In this document: one piece after another, positions 1 to 7,581 of the stretch
Layout of the letters: each line of letters begins with the position of its first letter
Position numbering within the stretch: the stretch's first letter is position 1
DNA from: Ferrimicrobium sp.
Lineage (GTDB): Bacteria > Actinomycetota > Acidimicrobiia > Acidimicrobiales > Acidimicrobiaceae
Length of the DNA stretch: 34,173 bases
Assembly: GCF_027319265.1 (NCBI RefSeq)
Contig: NZ_DAHVNP010000003.1
Coordinates: 1 to 34,173, forward strand
Direction of reading: 5' to 3'
Notes under the pieces: generated by a model
Database searches by the model: none
What the model saw: only the letters and a program-made list of their open reading frames with translations
Told to the model about the DNA's origin: nothing
Position numbers and translations under genes: made by a program

Positions 1-57
1 CAAGTGTCGCCTCCTTCTCGGTAGTTTTGATGGTGTCATGGAGTCTCGTCCGCGGAC

Positions 58-796
58 TTAGCCACCTTGGACTTCTTGGCTCTCATGGATGTTAACGGTC
101 ATCGAGAGGATGTGCGCGTTGCACAAGAGACGATCGAGTACCGCATCAGAGATTGTCGGGTCTCGGAGTGCCTCGTGCCACGAATCGATGGGCAGCTGTG
201 AGGTGACGATGGTTGACTTGCGCTCAGATCGATCCTCGAGCACTTCGAGTAGATCCGAGGCTTCGTTCCCCTTGAGTGCCGAGAGACCGAAGTCGTCAAT
301 GACGAGTATCTTAAGCACGTGAAAGAGTCCCGAGTACCCTGAGGTATCTCCCGTCACCTCTGGCAAGAGCGAGATCGCTAAGGAGTGCCGGTGCCCTCCG
401 GTACGCTGCGCTATGACCCGATCGAATCCCAGCAAAGGCCAGTGCACACGCGAGGTAACTCTTACCAACTCCGGTTGGACCGGTGACCGAGATGTTCTGG
501 TGTGCATCGATCCAGTGTGATGAGCTAAAGCTCATGATGGTAGAACGGTCAAGTCCTCTCGGGGTGCGAAAGTCGAGGTCCTCAAGACTGGCTTGATGCC
601 TGAGCTTGGCAGCTCTCAGGCGGGTGGTGAGCCTCCTAGCCTCCCGGTCCATCGCCTCTCGGTCTACTAGCATCCCAAAGCGTTCTTCGAAGCTGAGCTC
701 GAGGTAGCCGACGCTATCAAGCTGTTCACCAAATGCGTCTGCCATCCCTCGTAACCCAAGGTCTGTCAGGGTTGTCATGGTCTGGTTGTTTAACAT
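58..796 (-). pseudogene. istB: IS21-family helper ATPase IstB, frameshifted remnant
   Basis: IstB is the AAA+ ATPase partner of the IS21 transposase IstA. The N-terminal part reads from 796 and contains the Walker A motif GPTGVGKSYL followed by the family stretch ALLSDLALARGDGRY. It runs into a stop at 311. The rest continues in another frame from about 320 with the Walker B motif ILVIDDFGLSAL and the C-terminal region of the family (IVTSQLPIDSWHEAL, then AVLDRLL), ending at a TAA at 58-60. Joining the frames gives about 246 residues, the usual IstB length. One extra base near 315-322 explains the break (SRV-KILVIDD if one base is removed). istA should lie upstream, to the right of 796, but 797-937 shows no IstA-like reading and a plus-strand gene starts at 938. 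This is therefore an isolated, inactive remnant. Terminal inverted repeats of the element could not be defined within the window. Confidence 0.88.
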
Positions 797-937
797 CCGC
801 TAATGTGCCCAGAAGGTTTAGGGGTAGAGTGATACAGTATTGAAAACGTATCGCAGGGGATGGTGGCAGAAAGAAATTGGTGTCAGAGTGTTCTCGAAAA
901 AGCTTTCGGTCAGTTTTGATATCATAGACCTTTCTGT

Positions 938-1978
938 ATGATGACCTTAAAAACCCGTCTACGTTCCTATCTCCGCAAGATCGTGCTGATCGTACTGCTG
1001 ATTCAGGTGGTTGTGGTTGTCGTTCCTGAGGCAGCTGGGGCGACCTCTCTTCCTTTACGCGGTACGTACCTTGCGCTTGGTGACTCTATTGCTTTCGGAT
1101 ACGTGCCGGTGCAGGCGCTGCCGACCTATCCGAGTACGTCGTGGTATAACGACCCCGCTCATTTTCGGAGCTACGCGAACGATGTCGCTAGCGCATTGCA
1201 TCTCCAACTCGTGAACGCCTCTTGCCCCGGTGAGACGAGTGCATCAATGATTGATCCACATGCTCCGAGTAATCGGTGCGAGAATTACATGGGTCATGGA
1301 GGGGGGTATCGGCGCTTCTGGCCGCTTCATATCCGCTACTCAGGCTCTCAGCTGGGCTTTGCCGTGAACTATCTTAGGTCGCATCCCCAAACTAAACTCG
1401 TGTCGATCGACATCGGTGCTAATGATCTTCGGCTCTGCCAGCTCACTACGAAGGCGCAGTGTCGTAGTGCCAGTGAGGAAGAGCGTCTCGATGCATCATT
1501 GCGGAAGAATCTCGGGGTAATCTTTCATGCCATTCGGATCGAAGCCGGGTATCGGGGGCCTATCGTTGCACTGGAATATTATCCGCTTTTGATCAATGGC
1601 CGCATTGCCATGCACAGTACGGAAGGGATCAACGCTGTTGTTCGTCGAGCTACGCTAGCTGCGGGGGGTTTGACCGCTGGCGGATTTGGGGCTTTTGTCT
1701 CGGCTGCGGCGCCCTACGGCGGCAATCAATGTGCTGCAGGACTTCAGATTCGCTATCGCGTCAACAGCTCCGATGCTCGCTTCGTATGCAATATTCACCC
1801 CTCTCCTCTTGGAGATCGAGTGATCGCCAAGACCATTCTTGCGGCCCTTCTTCAATACCACGCGGTCACTGAGCGAAGAGTTGCGTCCTCGGAGATTGTC
1901 ATGTACGCCCTCAACGGAAAGATTCCAGTCCCCAGGTACGTACGACGCAAGGCATGCGATGATGGCGACGTCTGTTAA
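938..1978 (+). CDS. Secreted SGNH/GDSL-type hydrolase
   Basis: A 346-residue protein. Residues 1-35 form a signal peptide: basic start, a long Leu/Val-rich core, then AAGA. The mature part opens with block I YLALGDSIAFGY, where Ser50 is the expected nucleophile, and has block III IGAND at 159-163. Block V is CNIHPSPLGDRVIA with His287. In many actinobacterial relatives this block reads DIHP, so Asn285 takes the place of the usual Asp. Cysteines at about 96, 114, 167, 175, 265, 284, 338 and 346 suggest disulfides in an extracytoplasmic enzyme. The family includes esterases and lipases acting outside the membrane; the substrate cannot be read from sequence. Two ATGs in tandem (938, 941) have no clear Shine-Dalgarno. 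A TATCAT-like -10 lies just upstream, so the message may have a very short leader. The gene stands alone. Confidence 0.85.
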   Translation: MMTLKTRLRSYLRKIVLIVLLIQVVVVVVPEAAGATSLPLRGTYLALGDSIAFGYVPVQALPTYPSTSWYNDPAHFRSYANDVASALHLQLVNASCPGETSASMIDPHAPSNRCENYMGHGGGYRRFWPLHIRYSGSQLGFAVNYLRSHPQTKLVSIDIGANDLRLCQLTTKAQCRSASEEERLDASLRKNLGVIFHAIRIEAGYRGPIVALEYYPLLINGRIAMHSTEGINAVVRRATLAAGGLTAGGFGAFVSAAAPYGGNQCAAGLQIRYRVNSSDARFVCNIHPSPLGDRVIAKTILAALLQYHAVTERRVASSEIVMYALNGKIPVPRYVRRKACDDGDVC

Positions 1979-2598
1979 TGATCAGGCAGCGAGGTGGGGG
2001 ACTGAGGGTGGGGCTAAATACCTCAACTGCACCGGGGCCATATTGGTCGATTGTTTTCACCCACCAATGCCATGCAGTTTCGGTGTTTGGCACCGTGCAA
2101 TTATTTGACCACCATTGTGTAGTTTTGGTTCTCCGCCAACAAGAATCGAAGATCACGGGAGTAGCAAGCTCGCCAAAGAGCTCATGAATCAAGCGATTCC
2201 CAACGATGGGGTCGATTCCAGTCAGTTGACCATACATGCCGAATCAGAGAGCGCTTCGAGGTCATCACCGAGGGCTTCTTGGATGCGAAGAGCTAGCTCC
2301 TGGCCCTCGTCCTTGAATTCACAGGCGGATTTGTCCGAGTCGAGATCGCCCGTCCTGTTGTCGTTCCGACGATGGAGTTGTTCGCGGAGTTCGGCTGGGG
2401 GTGGTAGTGGGTCTGACATAGGTATCTGGTCGCGGCGCGGAGGGCGTGCGAGTCATCGGCGACTTAGCGATTGCCTGCCGTATCTATTATGGCCGGTCCT
2501 CTCGCATTCGAGGTGGTTCATCCGCGGCGGATCATTCCACGATCAAGTCCGTCAGGGGCCTTGCCCTCGCTGGCCCGGATTTTTCCCTTGCGTAGGGC
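1979..2598. other. Gene-poor stretch with probable coding debris
   Basis: No intact gene is convincing here. Several overlapping short frames on both strands lack ribosome binding sites and recognisable motifs. The most protein-like is a minus-strand frame at 2222-2419, listed separately, whose possible continuation lies in another frame at about 2000-2237. Together with the TetR pseudogene that follows, the stretch looks like decaying DNA. Confidence 0.5.
2222..2419 (-). CDS. Possible small hypothetical protein, perhaps truncated
   Basis: A 65-residue frame starting MSDPLPPPAELREQLHRR. It is hydrophilic and acidic, with a helical stretch DEGQELALRIQEALGDDLEAL. This resembles the style of short actinobacterial proteins carrying an EGRELA-x-RLQ-x-ELG pattern, but I cannot name a family. 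There is no Shine-Dalgarno sequence before the ATG at 2419. It ends soon after the helix, and an overlapping minus-strand frame continues with a protein-like sequence (GNRLIHELFGELATPVIF), which suggests a frameshift near 2225-2237. It may be a remnant rather than a working gene. Confidence 0.3.
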   Translation of the reverse strand: MSDPLPPPAELREQLHRRNDNRTGDLDSDKSACEFKDEGQELALRIQEALGDDLEALSDSACMVN

Positions 2599-2610
2599 TG
2601 GCCCCGGATC

Positions 2611-3135
2611 AGCTTCGGTCGCTGGGCAGGTGCCGTGTTGGCTGCTGAGATCGGAGTGGGGCGACTCAGTATGGGGCTTGTGGCAGAGCGTGTTGGAGTG
2701 ACGACCCTGGCGCTCGACAAGCCTGTCGATAGTCTCGCTGATCTGACCCACCGGATCGCCGTTCTTGCAATGGACCTTCCACTAGCTTCGCGACTGCGTG
2801 CGCGATGCAGCCCAAAGGAGAGTTGAATCAGATGCACTGATGGCTGTTGCACGCGCTATGCGTGCCTACGTCAACGAACATCCGGGCCGCTTTCAGACCA
2901 GGAACACCGTTACGCCGGGTGACTTTTCTTATATCCCTGAACCAACGATTCGCGTCACTCTGGACCGGAGATTCATGCACTCCGGATGTTGCATGGGTTT
3001 GTAATCATCGAGCTTGCAGACAGATTCCGACTCGAAGGCGACGCAAGCGAGAGTTTTGACTGGATGATCAACACGATTGATCACGCATTACAGTTCACTC
3101 CTGATCGCGATGGCGCACCAGCTCGGTTGAAGTAA
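2611..3135 (+). pseudogene. TetR/AcrR-family regulator pseudogene (WHG-type C-terminus)
   Basis: The pieces fit a TetR regulator spread over two frames. Frame 1 from about 2611 reads an HTH region with LSMGLVAERVGV, then TTLALDKPVDSLADLTHR, matching the recognition-helix region where TetR proteins usually have ALYKHV. It stops at 2824-2826. The next part is in frame 2 from about 2798 (RAMRAYVNEHPGRFQ). From about 2966 frame 1 resumes (IHALRMLHGFVIIELADRF, then FDWMINTIDHALQ) and ends at a TAA at 3133-3135. That last segment carries the HGF signature of the WHG C-terminal domain. The two shifts cancel each other. The N-terminus before residue ~10 is not recognisable and no start codon or ribosome binding site is evident. 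Neither shift has a recoding signal that I can see, so it is called a pseudogene. Confidence 0.75.
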
Positions 3136-3204
3136 ATGAAACGCATACCACCGATAGCCACCCGTAACAATCGCTGAAAGGCCATAAGGTACTGGGAAAC
3201 CCAG

Positions 3205-3894
3205 CTATGAAGCAGCTCTCGTGATGGGATCAACAACAAGGAGGGCTGCGGATTTGATGGCGAGCGTGACGGAGTGTCCCTGGTGGTCAATAGTGAGCGA
3301 TCGTGCATCTTGACGATGAACGCACAGTTCACTTCCCGGGAAGATCTCGTTGTCGACGAGGGTTGCCATGAGGACCTCGTCCTCCTCTAGCTCCTCGGTG
3401 ATGCGCTGGAGCTTAAGTGGCACCCCGATACCAGCTTCGTTGAGGCGAATGCCTGGCGAGCCGATGGCGAGGCTAGCATCCGTTCCGTAGGGGATCGGGT
3501 TGCCATGAGGACAACGAAGAGGGTTGCCGAGCAGCGTCGTGATCAGGTTTTCAACCTCATCGGAGATGGCGTGCTCCCAACGGCCAGCTTCAATGTGCAG
3601 CTTCACGTAGGAAAGGCCGATCACTTGGTAGAGCAGGCATTCGGCGAGTCGATGCTTTCGCACGACTCCTTCGGCAAGTTTTTGTCCTTGTTGGGTGAAT
3701 TCGAGCTGCTTGCCGGAGGGACGAGCGAGGTAACCTTCGGCGACCAAACGATCGAGCCGTTGGGTGACCGTGGGAAGAGAGCGCCCAAGACGTTCGGCGA
3801 GGCGCGTCGGAATCACTTCGATCGAGTCTTCTCTCAAGTACCAGATGGTCTCAAGATACTCTTCTAGAGGAGGGTGGGACTCGATGGTCATCAC
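3205..3894 (-). CDS. DtxR/MntR-family metal-dependent transcriptional repressor
   Basis: A 229-residue protein with the three-domain layout of DtxR/IdeR: N-terminal winged helix (about 8-65, VIPTRLAERLGRSLPTVTQRL), dimerisation/metal domain (about 70-145) and C-terminal SH3-like FeoA domain (about 158-225). Metal ligands of the family are partly visible: His81 and Glu85 in KHRLAE, His100, and Glu107-His108 in RWEH, matching DtxR His79, Glu83, His98, Glu105 and His106. Two primary-site positions differ. The DtxR Met10 position is Glu12 (LEEYL), as in acidic MntR-type proteins, and the DtxR Cys102 position is Gly104. Metal preference is therefore uncertain. It is divergent from the NRAMP-related transporter at 4533, which has an iron-box operator, so a local repressor role is likely but not proven. 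No iron box precedes this gene itself. Confidence 0.93.
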   Translation of the reverse strand: MMTIESHPPLEEYLETIWYLREDSIEVIPTRLAERLGRSLPTVTQRLDRLVAEGYLARPSGKQLEFTQQGQKLAEGVVRKHRLAECLLYQVIGLSYVKLHIEAGRWEHAISDEVENLITTLLGNPLRCPHGNPIPYGTDASLAIGSPGIRLNEAGIGVPLKLQRITEELEEDEVLMATLVDNEIFPGSELCVHRQDARSLTIDHQGHSVTLAIKSAALLVVDPITRAAS

Positions 3895-3934
3895 TGTACT
3901 TTATTAGCGCCAACCACGACGTGCTGCTTTAACC

Positions 3935-3961
3935 GTGCGAGCCACCGATAGTGGCTCGCAC
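3935..3961. repeat. Perfect 11-bp inverted repeat (hairpin or operator)
   Basis: The arms GTGCGAGCCAC (3935-3945) and GTGGCTCGCAC (3951-3961) are perfect complements around a 5-nt loop. No T-run follows on either strand and no gene converges here, so a classical terminator is unlikely. It lies 40 bp upstream of the DtxR-family start and could be an operator for that gene. Confidence 0.6.
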
Positions 3962-4291
3962 TCGCCGCTTGAGCAGAAGAAGATCTCGATCGTTGCTGGG
4001 GATATGTTTGGGTTGACCGCTACATACGGTTGTCACTTTGGCTGGTTACGGGGTTGCAAAACTTGCGTGGAGTCAGGTAAGGGTTAACGGACGACCTCAA
4101 CGTGAGTAGTTTCAGCCTGTTGGGTGGGCTGCAAGCCGTGTTCCCTTCCCACCCTGGAAAAGCGACAGTACGCAGTGCAGAGCTTTCGCTATCTCCTCGA
4201 GTCAAGCCATTGTGTGGTAGGCGTGCGTCAGATACCCAGTTAAATCTACCTTGCTGGCAAAATGTGAAGCCTTGTCGTCCGCATCGCGATT

Positions 4292-4360
4292 GCTGGCTGC
4301 CGACGCTAGGCCAGTGATGTCATCGACGAGTCCATACTTGGCCGCTCGTCGGCAGCCAGC
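4292..4360. repeat. 14-bp inverted repeat with 41-nt spacer
   Basis: The arm GCTGGCTGCCGACG (4292-4305) is the exact reverse complement of CGTCGGCAGCCAGC (4347-4360). The spacer also holds a weaker GGCCA/TGGCC pairing. It sits about 170 bp upstream of the transporter gene. It could be a leader structure, a remnant of a small transposable element or a protein site; no target duplication is obvious. Confidence 0.6.
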
Positions 4361-4509
4361 TAGTTGTTGAAAGGCTCCAACAGAGCTCCTTGCACTTGGG
4401 GAGCTGCTCGCACCCTACGTCTCGACAGACGTCATGTGACGGGAGGTGAGGGATCGCCAAAAGTGCCAAGAGCTGTGAGGTGGAGACGAGCATGTGGCCG
4501 GTGGTGAAC

Positions 4510-4528
4510 TTAGGATAGGCTAACCTAA
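4510..4528. promoter_or_regulatory. IdeR/DtxR-type iron box
   Basis: TTAGGATAGGCTAACCTAA matches the mycobacterial IdeR consensus TTAGGTTAGGCTAACCTAA at 18 of 19 positions. The palindrome extends one more base on each side (C4509/G4529). It ends 4 bp before the ATG at 4533, so it must overlap the promoter or transcription start. A bound repressor there would block transcription directly. Confidence 0.9.
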
Positions 4529-4532
4529 GTCT

Positions 4533-5804
4533 ATGAAATTCGCTGAGGGCGCCTCTCCGTATGTATCTCGAAGGAGCAACTTTCGGCATCGGGATCTGTG
4601 GATTGGATTTCTTGTCGTGTGGGGTCCCGGCCTTCTTGTCATGCTTGCTGACACTGATGTCGGCAGTCTTGTGACAGCTGCGCAGTCCGGTACCCAATTT
4701 GGCTACAGGATGGTACTACCGAATCTGATTCTTATGCCGATTCTCTATTTTGTACAGGAGATCACCGTTCGGCTGGGAATCGTCACTGGCAAGGGGCATG
4801 GTGCGCTGATTCGTGAGCGTTTTGGCAAGAGATGGGCGTTACTTTCAGCTGGTACGCTCTTTCTGACTGCAGTAGGTGCGCTACTGACAGAGTTTGTTGG
4901 TGTTGCTGGGGTAGGGGACCTTTTTGGGGTTTCACGCGTCATCTCTGTCCCGGTCGCTGCAGCCTTTCTCATTGGAATTGCAATGACAGGCAAGTACCCA
5001 AGGGCGGAGCGCGTTGGTATCGCCCTGGGTCTTGCTGAGCTCGTTTTTATTCCAGTGATGGTCATGGCACACCCTAGCTTTTCGGCCATTGCCGATGGTT
5101 TTGGGCATATGCCGCTTCACAATGGCGGATTTATCTTGCTCTTGGCCGCAAACGTCGGTGCGGTCATCATGCCATGGATGATCTTCTATCAGCAAGGTGC
5201 GATGGTCGACAAAGGCTTGACGCGAGCCCACATTGCGGCCGCTCGGAGAGACACGGCCTTCGGTTCAGTGCTCACCCAGCTCATCATGGTGGTGATGATA
5301 GTGACGTTCGCGGCGACCATCGGGATCGCACGTCCCGGGACGGCATTGAACACAATCGGTGAGATGTCGTTGGCGCTTCGTCCGTATGTGGGGGTGGTGG
5401 GAGGCAAGGTGCTCCTTGGCATCGCTATGCTCGGTGCTGGGCTCGTTGCTGCTCTCGTGGCGTCGCTGGCCGGTGCTTGGGGCTTGAGCGAAGCATTTGG
5501 TTGGAAGCACACGCTCAATACCAAACCCGATCGTGATTCAGCGAAATTCTACACTACGTACACTCTGGCCCATGTGTTTGGAGCCATCATTGTGCTGCTG
5601 AGCCTCGATTTGATCAGGTTAGTAATCTACGTGGAGGTGATGAACGCGCTGCTCTTGCCGATCGTGTTAGGATTTCTGCTGGCACTGGAGGCAAAAGCGT
5701 TACCGGACGCATTCAGGATGCGCGGCCTGTACCGTTTGGTGGTCACGGCTCTCTGTGTTGTCGTGATGGGATTTGGACTCTACGTCATTCGAACACTTCT
5801 ATAG
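4533..5804 (+). CDS. NRAMP-related divalent metal transporter
   Basis: A 423-residue polytopic membrane protein of about 11 helices. Helix 1 carries the NRAMP signature in variant form: GPGLLVMLADTDVGS, where Asp42 is kept but canonical DPGN has become DVGS, with Ser45 for Asn. Helix 6 has IMPWMIFYQQG, keeping Met213 of the MPH motif and replacing His with Trp215. It therefore belongs to a divergent NRAMP-related clade, not the canonical MntH group; members are expected to be proton- or gradient-driven importers of Mn, Fe or Mg. The IdeR-type box ending 4 bp upstream implies repression when metal is replete, which favours Fe or Mn. No Shine-Dalgarno fits before the ATG, so a leaderless message is likely. 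Its TAG stop overlaps the stop codon of the convergent gene. Confidence 0.92.
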   Translation: MKFAEGASPYVSRRSNFRHRDLWIGFLVVWGPGLLVMLADTDVGSLVTAAQSGTQFGYRMVLPNLILMPILYFVQEITVRLGIVTGKGHGALIRERFGKRWALLSAGTLFLTAVGALLTEFVGVAGVGDLFGVSRVISVPVAAAFLIGIAMTGKYPRAERVGIALGLAELVFIPVMVMAHPSFSAIADGFGHMPLHNGGFILLLAANVGAVIMPWMIFYQQGAMVDKGLTRAHIAAARRDTAFGSVLTQLIMVVMIVTFAATIGIARPGTALNTIGEMSLALRPYVGVVGGKVLLGIAMLGAGLVAALVASLAGAWGLSEAFGWKHTLNTKPDRDSAKFYTTYTLAHVFGAIIVLLSLDLIRLVIYVEVMNALLLPIVLGFLLALEAKALPDAFRMRGLYRLVVTALCVVVMGFGLYVIRTLL

Positions 5805-6981
5805 GCTACCCATCGTAGTATAAGCACTTGGTAGGTAATTGATCGCTCCGAACTGAACGGGGGTGCCGGACCAGGTGATTGGATCGAGCGATACGGGGCG
5901 GCCCGGATTGGTGGCCTCCACAACCTGTCCGTTGCCAACGTAGATCGCTACGTGATCGATGCTCGTGGCGCCTTCAGTATCGTAGAATACCAAATCTCCC
6001 GGCTAGAGCTGAGAATAGCTTACTGGCGTTGTGTCGTTTGCTTGATCCGCTGCCGAATGAGGAAAGTCGACTCCCAGCTTGGCGTAGGTAAACATGACGA
6101 GCCCCGAACAATCGAAGATCTGTAACCCATTTTCCCATTGACCAGAACCTCCCCACACATAGGTCGTGTCGTAAGCGTTCACTATCTGAAGAGCCATTTG
6201 TGCCGCTTGTGCCGACACGGGATTGGCGATATCGGGGCTAGGAGCCGGTGTGGGGCTAGGAGTGCTGGCCTGATTCGGTTGAGTCGCGTTGTGTGGTGAG
6301 CCGCCGACCGCCGCCTGTGCCTGTGCCTGTGCCGCCGCCTGTGCCTGTTCGGCGGCAAGAGCGGCAGTCGCCTGCGCTTCGCGTTGTTGGATGACTGCTT
6401 GTTGTTGCTGATAAACCAATTGTTGAATCTGCTGATTGACTTGACTGAGCGTGTTGACAGCCTGCGCCTGCGCCGACTGCGCACGGTTGCGATCTGTGCC
6501 GAGCAGTATGACGGTTGTGGCTTCTTGTCGGTTTTGTGTACTCAACTCCTTCTCTTGTTGCTGGAGCACTTGTTGAGCAGCCTGATACTGTTGGACATCT
6601 TGTTCCTGGACATCGGTTGCGGTATTGATTTCTTCTTGCGTGAGCGCGGTGGCATCAGGATTGGTCTGCACAAGCGTGACGAAGTTGCTGTTTGTCCCGT
6701 CTTGCATGAATAGCGTGTCCGCTTCGGTGATCACCTCCGCGTGCAGGACCTTGAGATGTTCTTGTTCAGCTGAGATTGCACGTTTCGTAGTGACCACTGA
6801 GCTCTGCAGTTGCCCAAGCTTGGTCGTACTCTTCTGCATAGACCTGTACTGCATTATCGAGGACACTGATCTGGTTGGTAATTGTCTTGGCTTGCGCTTG
6901 GGCGGTCTGCAATGAATCTGCAAAGGCCACAGAGGGGAGGGCAATGCCGGCACCGGTCACGACGAGTACTATCGCGACCAC
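5799..6981 (-). pseudogene. Secreted NlpC/P60 peptidoglycan hydrolase, disrupted
   Basis: Reading from the right, a signal sequence (VAIVLVVTGAGIALPSVAFA) leads into a coiled-coil (ITNQISVLDNAVQVYAEEYD). Near 6810 the frame shifts, consistent with a 2-bp loss in YDQAWA-QLQSSV, and continues as a long Gln/Ala-rich coiled coil and a Pro/Ser linker. The NlpC/P60 domain follows, with Cys in FDCSGLVMFTYAKLG. At 6003-6005 an in-frame TAG interrupts VSYSQL-stop-PGDLVFYD, where relatives usually have Gln before PGD. The catalytic-His motif DHVAIYVGNG lies after the stop, and the frame then runs to 5799. Intact relatives are RipA-like endopeptidases that cleave peptidoglycan stem peptides. With both a frameshift and a nonsense codon, no active enzyme should be made. 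The GTG at 6981 is only a nominal start: the natural one upstream is also unclear, since the basic n-region KPPITRQR lies in frame before it without a start codon. Confidence 0.85.
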
Positions 6982-7059
6982 GCCGATGATCGCAGCGTGA
7001 GTCCGTTGCCTGGTTATCGGAGGCTTCGATATGAATTTTGCATCGGTATCTTCACTTGC

Positions 7060-7078
7060 TTAGTTTAGACTTTCCTAA
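7060..7078. promoter_or_regulatory. Weak iron-box-like palindrome
   Basis: TTAGTTTAGACTTTCCTAA matches the IdeR/DtxR consensus at about 15 of 19 positions and keeps outer arms CTTAG/CTAAG. It lies about 80 bp upstream of the NlpC/P60 pseudogene on the minus strand. It is weaker than the box at 4510 and may be decayed or fortuitous. Confidence 0.4.
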
Positions 7079-7079
7079 G

Positions 7080-7581
7080 AAACTAATCGGGGAGGATGTG
7101 GCTGAGGTCGTTTGTGGTGGTGTTTTGTCAGAAGTTACCTGAGTTGGCTGCTGAATGGCAAACTCCTATCTCCTCGTGGGTGGGAGTCCTCTGTGGTGCA
7201 GTTGTTCCCATGGAGACCGCTAGGCGCCGTTGCGTTGTCAGCCACGGACGAACTGTGATAAAACGCACGTTAGCAACCAAGCTTTGCGAACGTTACCGCT
7301 TATTTCCGAAGATCCTCTTTGCTTCGCAGGCAAAAGTACTTCTGGCTTTGTGATGCCGGGCACGGTCTATGGGTGCAACGAAAGAGCGAGTGCAGGTTTG
7401 CTAATGCGTACCCGATGAGAAGGTTGGTAACGATCGAGCCGATGGATTGTCACTCCATTGATATGCTGAGCGGGTGGCCGCCGAACCCGACCAACATCGG
7501 CAGACGTAGGTGATAGCTGCGTGAGCATCGCTCGCGTCTGTCTTCGCTGAAGCCACCGGCAAAGCCCTAGGCTAGGGGGTA
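7080..7581. other. About 500 bp without a recognisable gene
   Basis: Short plus-strand frames at 7096-7353 and 7230-7513 have Arg/Cys-rich, low-complexity translations without motifs. The only ribosome-binding-like sequence directly abuts its ATG. A 13-bp near-palindrome CCCTAGGCTAGGG at 7565-7577 sits just before the next gene and may be part of its promoter or operator. Confidence 0.5.

Larger units (their letters stand above)
3895..4532. other. 638-bp intergenic region with two inverted repeats and an iron box
   Basis: This lies between the divergent DtxR-family and NRAMP-related genes. Open frames here have no ribosome binding sites and no familiar motifs. It contains a perfect 11-bp hairpin at 3935-3961, a 14-bp inverted repeat with arms at 4292-4305 and 4347-4360, and the IdeR/DtxR operator at 4510-4528. 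Its length is unusual for a divergent promoter region. Confidence 0.6.

Noticed and set aside
1-57. Possible IS21 terminal inverted repeat beginning TGTCGCC at base 5
   Set aside because: No matching partner end was found near 797-937, so the element's boundaries cannot be set.
4320-4697. 125-residue minus-strand frame opposite the transporter start
   Set aside because: It overlaps the iron box and the strongly supported NRAMP-related gene, has no ribosome binding site and no motif.
6182-6484. Arg-rich frame inside the NlpC/P60 gene
   Set aside because: Shadow of the Gln/Ala-rich coiled-coil coding sequence.
7096-7353. 85-residue plus-strand frame after the weak iron box
   Set aside because: GGGGAGG directly abuts the ATG with no spacing and the translation is low in protein-like features.
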